Part shown: positions 49,201 through 61,200 of the stretch, in pieces
How the letters are laid out: each line of letters starts with the position of its first letter
How positions within the stretch are numbered: the first letter of the stretch is position 1
From: Symbiodinium natans
Taxonomy: Eukaryota; Sar; Dinophyceae; Suessiales; Symbiodiniaceae
Reading direction: 5' to 3'
Length of the DNA stretch: 64,000 nt
Assembly (NCBI GenBank): GCA_905221605.1
Contig: CAJNDS010001413.1
Coordinates: 379,501-443,500 of the forward strand
Notes under the pieces: generated by a model
Database searches by the model: none
What the model was told of the DNA's origin: nothing
Seen by the model: only the letters and a program-made list of their open reading frames with translations
Position numbers and translations under genes: made by a program

Positions 49201-52200
49201 TGCAGCGCACAAAGGAATCGCAGCATGTTTGCAATGTGCCTATACTCCATGAAAAAACACAGTATCCTGATGATGACGACAACAACAACAATGATGATGA
49301 TGATGACGCTAAAAATGTTCACCCTCCCCTGCCTTTCAGATGCAAGATGCCCTTGCAAAACTCCTCAATAGTGATTACACCATCCCCGTCATCGAGGATC
49401 TCGAAAAGGGGATCGCAATCTTTGATGTTGACTTCCAATAAGCTCAAATAGCTGCGCACTTTGGGTAGGCCCAAGGTGGAAAAGAATTCCTCAGGAGTGA
49501 GATTGCCATCTCCATCCTTGTCCGCGGCAAAGAACACTTCACGTAGCTTTTCTTTGTACACCCGAGTCCTTCTCGATTTTTCTTTCAGTGCCACCGCTGC
49601 ATCGTCATCAGCACATGTCAACGTTTCCTTCAAGAACAGCGCAGTTACGATTCGGATGACTGCGAAGATCACCAAAGTTACATATATCAGGAAAGGAATT
49701 GCGAATCCCCAGCCCAGCTTTTCGAGCACCGGTCTCACCAGTAGTGGCCATCCGCCAGAATGGGTAATTTCAAACCTTGCGCCACGAAAACAAAGCCTAC
49801 ACCCTATCACGAAGCCGCGCCGAAAAAAAAGCAGACCCAACATGAAAGAGACAAGCTGGCACTTCCAGCATGAGAAACCCGGAAAGCAGAAGAGTGCACA
49901 AGAGTACGGAACTACATCCGAGAAACATAGTGTACATCGTGTACCAGAAGTTGCCATAGAGGGCATAGATCTCCAGGCGTGTTGAAAGGTCAAGAGCTGG
50001 GTCCATAAGAAAGGGATGTATCGCTTGGCAGATGAGCAGCGAGAAGCCCAGCTTCAAAACCAGCATCAATGTCATTGACCAGAAAAGGCTAAAAATGCTC
50101 GCGATGCATGTGCTGAGTAGGACCCTCAATGGGTGGAACAAGTTTACTGTCTTCACGATCCTCAGAGCTCTGAGGATTCGCATGAGCTTCAATATTCGAA
50201 AACCCCTGGTGCTCTGGTCTGCTTCATCCGCTTTCGAAGACAGAGCTGGGACCAGAAACAATTCGAAGGCACTGATCAGCACCAGTATGGCATCCACCAA
50301 ATTCATGTACATCACCCCGTCAATAGGATGGTACATCCACTCGCTGCGCAGCACAAAAACCCGCATTAGGACATCAAGCAAATAGATCGAAAAGAAGACA
50401 TACTCCAGATCTTCGATCACGGCTTCCGGACCCTCGGTAAACGTGTCGTTCAGCCCTAGGCCGACTCTTGCGAGCTCACCCATGCGCTCTGTCTGCCAGA
50501 TCATCAGCACAACATTCACGAGCACCACCAGACCCATATACCAGTCTAAAGGCCCCAGAACGAAGGCTTTCAAGCGGGGCAGCGGCTCGTGATCACCCAG
50601 AAGAAAATGGTTGTACATGTCAAGGAAGCCCGAAGCCGAGATGTCCTTCTCTGGCGCCTGGAGCCACTCTCCGAGATCCAGGGACTCTCATACACTCGCA
50701 GAGGTCTAGCGGTACTAGCACTTGACTTTTAAGTGTGAGCACCTGCCACCACGCTGTCCCAGCCTCTGAATGAAGCTTGCAGCCAGGGGGCATTGCAATT
50801 GCCGTTGCCTTCGATGCTCATCTGGGTGCCTCGCTTCCAAGGCTCCAGATCTGGGTGCATCATGACGCAGCCCAGGTCTGCTTTCGAGTCTTGCTCATCT
50901 AGGATTCTCTGCTCGGAGCCTGGTTCAGTGCTCGCAGTCGATACATCATGCTGGTGCTACACGCGAGTCTACGAGGAACGATTCACAGAAACGGGCAGAA
51001 CGGGCCTGACAGCAATCTGACCGTGGTCTTTTCAGAATCCTGGCGCTGCCAACCCAGGGTCGTGTATCAAATGCAGGCGCCCATTGCTGTGCGGCCGAGA
51101 TTCCAATTGCGAAGTGGGCTGCTCGAATTTGTCAAGCAGCAACTGACGCAGAAACTCCTTGCAGAGAGGTGCAAGAATAATGGAACGATCACAGAATCAC
51201 AGGACCTTGCCCGGCAGCACTTCAAGCTGTGGAATTGCATCCTAAAAACACACACATATTCCCATGCTGCTGCAAGCTAGTCAGCTAATGGCTCGTATGA
51301 AAGTATGAAATTCAACGGGCTTACCATCTGGGATGCCACCTCGTGCTGCTCAAACCGGTCGTCCACCGCTTGCACAAATTGGGCAAGGCTGTCATTGCTG
51401 AAGCTTGGCGTTGGCATTGTGGCGCTTCAAGCGGCCATCCACATTCTAGCGGCGCTTGCCGGCTAAACAACGCAGCTCCCCCTGAGCCTAAAGCTTGCAT
51501 TGCGCGTACTTTGCAGTTGATCACAGAAGACAAAGCAGATGCATTCAGTTGACAATCCCTCGCTTCGACAGAACAGCATGGCGGTTGCCTGCTGTGCCCC
51601 TCCATAGCCCACCTCCTGCAGATTATCGGATACGAGAGCAACGTCACTTGGCTGATTTCCTTAAGCAGTTCTGTGCTGTGTTGCGAAGCCCTCGCGAGCG
51701 CTCCCTACCCACGAACCGCTGGTCGTAAAGCTCCCTGACATCCAGCACACTGTACGCGTGGTTGCCACATAGACCGACCTGATGGCTGAAACTTTAGACA
51801 GTATCAGCATGTGAAATCCCTCAGCTCGCCTCCCGCAGCTCAGGGTTTCCAGCAGTTGCGCAGCCCATGGGAAAGCCTTTGGCCTTCACAGCCCATGTTG
51901 CAGAGAGGTCTCTTCTCAGCACACGGTGTAGGGCCTTGAAGTCCATAAGCCTCTCCCACAGCTCCTGCGGATCAAAGCCCGGCCTCGGAGAACACATGCC
52001 GACCATGCCACAGCTGCTCTGAGCACCAAGCTTTGAGGTTTTGGCTGCAGGAAGCCATATTATGATATATTCTGTCCAGCAGCTGAGCCTCCGGCTCATC
52101 AAAGTCGATGCTCTCAGTCGGGCACCCGGTGAGGTCCAGCAATGCCTTTCTACTCTGCAATACACACCAAGAAAGCAAAGCCCAAGATGCATTGTGGCTG

Positions 52201-55200
52201 TCCGGTGGTATAAATCTGGACCGCGCTTTTGCATGCCTGTCCTAACCGGACCGGTCAACATCCACAACAGGCCTCGGCAATCTCACCACCACTTATGGCG
52301 CGGTATGAGCCATGAGCCTCAACAACATTGCTTCGACCCGCAATCGACTGTAGATATCAGGATCTGGTACTTTGCGCGCAAGGCACGGCAATGAACTTAG
52401 TGTCGAAACTTCCCCAAGAAGAGTTGGGGACAGTCCGTTAAGTGAAGCTGCTGACGTACAGAACTCTTCGAAAGCTATCGTGTCGGGCGTTGTCGCTTCG
52501 GAGTGTTAGAAAGAGACAAGGATTCACCAGCCGATCAAACCCTTTCAAAGCCGTGAAAGGTGGATCGCCGATTGCCTTGGCGTAAGCCTTTTCAAGCAGA
52601 GGAGTCCACAGCTGCTGCCCATCGGCACCTTGGTCCAGGCCGCAATCTCCGTGTTTCATTATGTCGTTGTCGTGGCGCACACACGAGAATGAAAAAGAGA
52701 AGACCATGCCACATCGACGGCCAGCCCACGAAGTTTTTTCTTGGCCAGGCCACTCAACTTCTAAGAAAACTGAAGAGTTGCATCTGAATCTGTACGACGG
52801 TGATACATGCCCTGGACGAGATGCGTCTTCGGCAAACTTCTGCTGCTGAGCCTAGACATGAATTTATTGCCATCAGGCATGTCAGAATTGCAGTGGATGC
52901 GCCGCTTTCGCGCCAATTGACACATGGGATCTTGATCCCATGTGAAACAAACAAAAATCGCTTGCGGCTGGACAGCCTGTAAGGCAAAAAGAAGGCTCCG
53001 TACCGCATGCGAAGTACCAGCACCAAGTATGCTTGTCTGACTTACGCATACAGCATCCTCTGCCCTGGAGAAGCAGGAGAGGTAGGCGCAGCGTCGGACT
53101 CCTGCCGCAAAATCGACCATCTGTAGCTTTGCTGAACTCCTGAAAAAATGCCTCAGGCATGGCCTCGTATGCGTGAGAGGGCTAACTTTAAGGCAATCTC
53201 AGGATTTCAAATCCAGATAAATCCAGTACCTGTGTGTCCCAGCTTCGCCCCTGTCGATGTGATTTTTTTCGCGGGACTACGCAACAACCATGTACGACTA
53301 GAAGGCGATACGATGTGTGAATGATCTGTGCAAGATATGTGCAAGTAGGATTCTAAGGATGCCTGTACTGGCCGGTCGTGGAAACCACTGCGGCATCGGG
53401 CAGCGCGTCTGCCGCACAAAGCAAGGATGAGGATGATCATGGAAAGCAGCGCCTGTAGCGACTCAATTGTCCCCGGTCCGCACTGTCACCAACACGCTTG
53501 CTCCGCTTCATTCCGCTTCGGTCCGAACCAAGATGATAGGGTTCGCTTATTACTTATTACTCGGTCAAGATAGGAAGTGAGGGCGCAGAGGCGCCAAGAG
53601 CTACAACGCTACAAAAGGCGAAAGTGGCACACCATTTCACTAAAAAGTTTCACTCTATTTCCGTATGTTTCACTCACAACTTTCTCCGCCATGATCTCAA
53701 CCTCTCGGACCCCTCTCCTTCTGCGCATGCGAGGCAGGCACCTCGGGCACTGCGAAGCGCTTTGCCTCCTGCAGGAAGCGCTCGAAAATCTGGGGCTCCT
53801 CTCAGGGCAGAGCCCAGCAAATGATTCAGTATGACACACGTACAGTGAGTGTACCTAAGTTTACCTGAGTTTACCTCTTCAGCCCACCTCAAACTGTATG
53901 CCACAGCTGCACGGGTTCAAATCGGCGTACCAGTCGTGATCTTCCTTGGCAGAGCTTGTGGTGTCTTACATTGCTTTGATTCCTTGAAAAACCTTGTCAA
54001 AACTCGACCGCTGTGTTCGCGGTCTTCGCGCCGTTCTCTCTGTTCGCGGGATGCTACGATGTTCATGAGTGCAAAACTCATCTTCTGCATTATCTGCATT
54101 GTCAGGCGAGCGACAGTTGAGAGCTGCCAGGGCCACCTGCCATGGAACGTGACATGTTGAATCGACGCAGCATCACATGGGGCTCTCAAAACTGTAATTG
54201 CTTGCCAGGGCCACCAGCGGTCTGAGCAGCTGGCCTCCTGCACAAAGAGGCGCAACAAAGCGTGTGGGCCGCAAAAAACGGGGTTGCTGGCACAAGCTTC
54301 GCCACGATGCACTCAAGGGCGGAGAAACGGCCAATCCCCACTCACAGTTCAGGAAGGGCCTCCACGCCACATTTCTTGAACTGCCTGCCGGAGCGAGCTT
54401 CGTAGTAAATCTCCTTGGCCAGAGTCTGTCAGACCCTTGTGCTTTTTGCGCCAGATGAAAGCTATGGTTGACTAGTTGCCTGCCGGAGTCCCCACTTGCG
54501 GACTGGTTCGTTCGACCGTGTGCTTGCTACATATTGCAGCCACACGCTACTCAAGACCAAACAGCCTGCACCCTCATAAATGACCATGCCGATCGCAAAA
54601 CCACTCCATTGCGACATCGGGTGACGCATGGATGAATTGGCAAAGAAGATCAAAAGCACTTGAAAGCGGGGCGAACGAAAGCTAGGGCGGCCGCTTGTCC
54701 ACGGCACGAACAGCACAACAGCACCGGTTCCGTCAAACGATCGTCGAGCCATGACAGCGCAACATGTTGACATCAGCTGTTTGGGGGGGGGGGGGGGGAA
54801 GGGGGGGCCCACCCGTAACCTTAACTCCCACTAACTCCCTGAAATATCAGGCCAAAGATCCTAAAAAACTGTTCGGTCCAAAACTAAGGTTGCAAACAAG
54901 AACCCCGGCAAGCTCCAAAGAGCTAGCTTTCGTGACAATCACAACTACGAATGCAACACAGTACAACTAAATAGGAACGCAGACTGCGACCAGGAATCTG
55001 GCAGCGCATGTTGGAAAAGAGATGGACCTTGTACAAAATGCACTGTTTAACCACCCGCTCATACTGCTTGCAGCGACGCGCCTCGCGGTGGCAAGTGCAC
55101 AACAATGTCCTTGGGCTCTTCATGGCAACATCAACACCTATCATATAATTCATACAAAAAGACAAACATCTAGTGGCTATGTGTAGTTTACTTTCTGATA

Positions 55201-58200
55201 GATAGACGGATATATACATATACATATGCATATATATGTACATATATATATATATATGCTAACCCCCCTCCAATACACACCAATTTAATGTTTTTTTGCC
55301 TCTGTTGGAAGGTCTCGTCCCCGAAACTTACAGTAAATGATTTTTTCGCATCACCCTATGCACTCGAATACTTCCTAGTCTTATGGTTCGACGCTTACCA
55401 TTTGTCCTTCCTGATCTGTATTTGACGTACAACACAAAAAACCCTAGATACATACGTGATGTGGGTACTTGTTCTACCTTCTCGTTGCAATTCCACCTGC
55501 AAACATAGGCATGTACCTTCTAACCCTATAGGTAATGCCTAAGCCTTAAACCCTAAACCTTCAAACCAAAGTAGGGCTAGCCCCGTGAGGGTTTTGTAGA
55601 GAAACCCTGAAAAACCCTAAGCCTTTAAACCCTATAGGGTTTCATGGTTTACAAACCTAAGGTCTGGGTGTGTATACCTTCAGCGCCTACAGGGTTAAAC
55701 CCTTTGAACCTTCTAGAGCCCCATAGGGTTTTAGGGTTCTGATCCGACCTTTAAAGGGTTTTGGGTTAATGTTTACATGCATAAAACCGTAAGCCCTAAG
55801 GTTTAATAGCTCTATCGGCTTAGGCTTGAATGCCTGAATCTTAACCCTAAAACCATTAAAGCTTAACCCTATAGGGTTTAGTTTTAATGCCAAAATCTCA
55901 AACCCGAGGCCTTAGACCGTAACCCTATAGGGTTTAAAGGTTCCGGGTTTGGGCGTAATTGTTTAACCAGAAAGCGGGGCCTCTCTTTACAATCCGAAAC
56001 CCGACCCAAAACCGATCGGGCTTGAGAGACTAAGCCCTGAAAAAACCAGGGAGCGCAGCAGAGCGAAGGGGAGGAGAGGGGTGTTCAGGGGTCCTGGCTA
56101 TGTTGGAAGACCCCTGGTAGCACCCCCCCTCTTCTCCCCCTGATGTTTAAGCAAACTTACTGCTTATAAGTAATATGTTGCGTGACAAAACACTCTTTGC
56201 ATCCAAGATTGAGTACGGAGATAATGTACCAACTAACCCTATAGGTTTAAAGGCTAAGGATTCAGGTTTAACTGCTTAACCCGACAGGTTTAGGGCCATA
56301 AATCAAAAGGTTTAGTTTAGACTCTATGGGCTTAGGTTTAAATGCCGAAGTATTAAACCCTAAACCATTAAAGCTTAACCCTGCAGGGTTAAGGTTGAGG
56401 GTTTAGGTGCAATTGCCAACGTATGCTTAAATGCCCAATCTTAAACCCGAGGCCTTAAAGCTCAACCCTATAGTCCTATAGGGTTCAAAGGTTACGGGTT
56501 TGGGCTTAATTGCTTAACCCGAAAGGGTTTCGGGGCTTCTCCTTACAACCCTAAACTCTGCCCTTAGCCGATCGGGTTTTAGGGAGCGCGGCGGCGCGAA
56601 GACGGGGGAGGGGGTGGGAGGGGTGGTGTTCAAGGCCCTGGTACACCCCCCCGACCCTCTTCCCCCCCCCTGTTTACAAGCAAACTTAATGCTAAAAAGC
56701 AATACGATGTGTGACAAAGACTCTTTGCATCCAAGATTGAGTACGCAGATAACGTACCAACTAACCCTAGAGGTTTAATGGTTAGGATTTAGGTTTAACT
56801 GCTTGACCCTATAGGGTTTCGGGGCTTCTCCCTCTCCCCCCCTTATAAGCAAACTTAATGCTTGTAAGCAATATGTTGTACCACTAACCCGTTAGACTAT
56901 AGGCTTAAAAGTGCAGGATTTAGGTTTCCCTATAGGATTTCGGGGCTTCTCCAAAAACTCCTACCCCCCCTAAACGGTACAGATTTAGAGAATATGCCCT
57001 GGAAACCCTTAACAAAAGCGGGGAGCGGAGGGGAGGAGAGGGAGGGGAACGCGAAGTAGGGCCGGAAATATTGACCCTGAGATCCGGAAAGCTTTCCGGA
57101 AAATTTTCTGGGAAATTTGGATTGAAAGGCGCGAGGTGTGCTACTTTCCGACATGGCATACACTGTGGTAGGAAACCTCTCAAAAACATATCAGAAACAT
57201 GAAGTGGCAAACCTCGACAAGGGGAGTTTAGAAGATTTGAATTTAAGGTGCTTCAGGGGCGTTTCAACTTTCCCTGCCCTCTCGAATTTGAAGGTAAGGA
57301 TCAGCATCAAGTTGAGGCTTTAGAGTTTAAGATGAGGAAAATTCATGGTACCTACAGCGGTGGCTATGCTTAGGGTAACTAGTCGGTCCTGGTCCTTCTT
57401 ACCACCCTAAACGCTAAACCCTAAACCCTAAACCCGACTCCACCAATCCCCTTCCATTCCCTAAAAAGCGAACTCTACCGGAAGCCTTAAACCCTAACCC
57501 TAAAATCACCCCACAGCCACAGCACAGGCGGGGGCGTTGAGACCCACAGCCGCACCACGGGGGGAGGGGTGAAACCTTACGCCCCAAAAACCTGAAACCC
57601 TGAACCAAGCCCACCCACAACAAGGGGGTGGAGGGGACCTAGACCATGGGGGGGTGGGGGGAGGGGGGCGTGGAGCGCGTGGCCAAAGATGATTAAAGGA
57701 CCGGATAACCCCACATGTGTATTTTATCTTTTCGCAAAGAGTGTAGAAGTGAATACGAGTGAGTAAGCGTGTGAGTGAGTGAGCGAGTGAGCGAATGAGT
57801 GCATAAGTGTGAGTGAGTGCGTAAGTGTGAATGAGTGAGTGAGTGCGAGCTGTGTCCTGCGCCGCTGTTTTGCCAGCGTCCAGGCGTGGGATTCAGCGGC
57901 CAGCACAAACGACACCTGCGTCGCGACTGCCAACGCGAAGCGAGCCCCCCACGCGCGCACGCGACAAGTCCAGGGCGCCCAAGTGCTATACTGCGCCTGC
58001 CAGCACAAACGACACCTGCGTCGCGCCTGCCAACGCGAAGCGAGCCCCCCACGTGCGCGGGAAAGGTCCGGGGCGCCCAAATGCTGCGCTTGCCAGCACA
58101 AACGACACCTGTGTCCCGCCTGCCAACGCGAAGCGGGCCCCCGCGCGCCCCCCGCGCGCGCGTGCGCGCGCGGGGGCCCGGTCCGTGGCCCCCAAGTGCT

Positions 58201-61200
58201 GCGCCTGCCAGCACAAACGACACCTGCAACGCGAAGCGAGCCCCGCACGCGCGCGCGTGACCGATCCGAGGCCCCAAAAAGCACAAACGACAGCTGTGTC
58301 GCACCTGCCAACGCGAAGCGAGCCCCCCCACGCGCGCAGGGGGGCCGGCCCTGGGCCCCCAAGCGCAGTGCCTGCCAGCAACAACGACACACGCGATTGA
58401 CCGATCCAGGGCCCCCAAACGCTGCGCCTTGGTACGTCTGTGCGTGTGGGTGAATGGTGCGAGTCAGAAAGTGAATGGTGCGTAAGGGAATGGTTCGTGA
58501 TCTAAGTGAATGGTGCGTCTGGTACGTTTGTGCGTGTGAGTGAATGGTGCGTGAGTCAGCAAGTGAATGGTGCGCGAGCTGCGCCTGCCAGCACAAACGA
58601 CACCTGTCTCGCGCCTGCCAACGCGAAGCGAGACCCTCACGGCCGCGCGTGACCGGTCCGAGGCCCCCAAGTGCTGCACCTGCCAGCACAAACGACGCCT
58701 GTGTAACCCGAAGCGAGCCCCGCACGCGCACGCGCTCGGGCCCGGCCCGGGGCCCCCAAGTGCTGTGTCGCGCCTGCCAACGCGAAGCGAGCCCCCCACG
58801 CACGTGCGTGACTGATCCAGGGTTCCCAAACGCTGCGCCTTGGTACGTCTGTACGTGTGAGTGAATGGTGCGTGAGTCAGTGAGTGAATGGAGCGTAATC
58901 TAAGTGAATGGTACGTCTGGTACGTCTGTGCGTGTGAGTGAATGGTGCGTGAGTCAGTAAGAGAATGGTTCGTGAGTGAGTTAGTGAATGGTGAGTGAGT
59001 AAGTGAGTGAATGGTGCAAGTGAATGGTGCAAGCGAATGCTGCGCAAGGGCATGGTGCGTGAGTGAGTAAGTCAATGGTGCGTGTGCGTGTGAATGGTAC
59101 GTGAATGAGTAAGTCAAAGAAGTGAGGGAGCCACCGAGCCCCACACGTGCGCTCGGAAAGAGGCGGAGGAGGAGGGCGGAGGAGGAGGGCGGAGGGCGCA
59201 GGAGGAGGCGGCGGCGGCGGCGGGACAGCCCCAAAAGTAAGAACCCCACACAAAGATGTGGGGAATTGTGTACGTTTCAGAAACATAACAAAGTATACTT
59301 CTAAACTGATTAAATATTTGCAGGTTAGATGCCGTATAATACTTTATACAAAGGAAAGAATGTTTAGGTCCCCAGAGCTTGGCCAGTGTCCTGGTAGTGC
59401 GCCACACGCCACACGTCAGCGCTGCCAACGAGTGCCCTGAGGGCTTGTCCAAACAGCGCATTGCCTTCCAGGCAGATGCGATGGCATGCGAAACCAAGGC
59501 GCCAAAAAACAGCCCTCAGCCCTTAAAGGATGTAACGAATAGGCTCGAGTCATGGAGCCATGGGAGTAAATGTCTTTAGCCACGGCGCCTGGACGTGGTG
59601 ACTCGAGAGCATACATGTGCTGCACCGTGTAGTTCTTGACCAAAGCATCGAACATGAAGTATGTCAAAGATGCGGCACCCTGAGAATGACCCACCAAGTA
59701 CAGAGGTTCTTGTTGGCACTGGAACTCTTCCAGCGCACGGAAGATTCCATCCTTGATGGACAGATACGCCAAGTGAAAGCCTTGCACTACTTGGCAGCCG
59801 GGACATATCCCATGCTCGAAGTCCGTGAGCCAGAAGGCAGCATCCAAAAGAGAGCTAATTGGACCGTATGTTCCCCGAACGGCAACGAAACAGCCTCTGG
59901 GCTGAAGCATCTTCCCAACACCAGCTGCTGCCTGTGTGTTCGAGCTGGTCACGAATCGCAGCTGCTTCAGATCAACCTTCGGCCCTTTAGTCACGGACTG
60001 GCCCACATCCCACTCTGTAAATCTCTTTTCGCCACAGTATACTGCCTTCTCCAAGTAGGCCATAGCCATGCCCACATCCTCATCATAGGCCACGCAGCAG
60101 GTGAAACAGGAAAGCAGCCAGAAAGCGCGTGCTCGGCCAGGCATGGCTGCAGGAAGACACGCAGAAACTCCAGTAATGATGACAGTTTATCATGCCCAGT
60201 TCTCAGAAACATCAACACGCAACATGAAGCCTCAGGTGACAACGACAAACGAGCACTACAAATTTGACACAGCATCACAGACCTCTATGACTTGAGAGGA
60301 ATGGCAAGGTTGAATTCAATCTGTCCAAAGATTAGCCGTCAGTCTGCGCTGGTGCGTCTCAGGACTCCTGTCTATGTGATCCCGATCGTGAGCAATGAGT
60401 GAAATGCAAATCCTTTTGCCAAGGTAGCAACGGCTGAAAGCCAGTCCGCTTCCATCTGGTCGTCTCTGCTGGTCTGTGCCTAACAAGAATGGTGCACATG
60501 GGCATGATCGTGACGTCTAGCAGAGTCTAGCCAGGCTAAAAGATTGCACCATCCAGCGAAGCTCTCGAAAGCAACTGCGGCGAAGGCAGGGCAGGCGGTC
60601 ATCTATGTTGATGGCCTTGGCTGCTCACTTGAAACAACTCTGCCAGATTCAGTAAGAGAACTGATGCTTGGTACCTGACCCTCCACTCGCCATCCAGGAA
60701 AAGATTCACTTGGTAGCACCCCACCGGATTCCTACCACATAAACAACAAATATAACAACAAGCGACCGCAGCTCATCCGGCTAGGCAATTCTAGATTGCT
60801 ATCTGAATCCTTCTTTGGAATCCTTCTTTGGCCATGTTCAGCAGTCCTGGCGGTCTCACCCCCGAAGAGTCGCAGCACCAGGTCCGGCCGCTCTGCCACC
60901 ACAGCCAGCGCCTCGCATTTGACAGTCTTAACCATGGATGGTGCCACTTGGTTCGACCATGCTGAGATTGCTGAGAACCGGGCTGACATGAACCAACAGT
61001 CACCAACACCGCCCTGCCGCAGATCCTGTCGCACACTTCTCCAAAGTCAGGATTAACCCCTAAATCCGAACAACGTCTGCCAGACCTCCGCACGGAAACC
61101 GAAGTCACTGACTATCATGAATTCCGGGAAGCGCTGCCACCAGATCTTCTCGCGACCTCTGTGAGGGATTCTGCCATTTCGGAACGGGTGGAGAATTTTT

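Noticed and set aside
55530-57060. A true chromosome end
   Set aside because: The telomere-like words are degenerate and arranged in longer units, and unique genic sequence continues on both sides.
57693-58803. Long open frames on both strands (up to 359 codons)
   Set aside because: They come from stop-free GC-rich tandem repeats; all frames are open and no frame is favoured.
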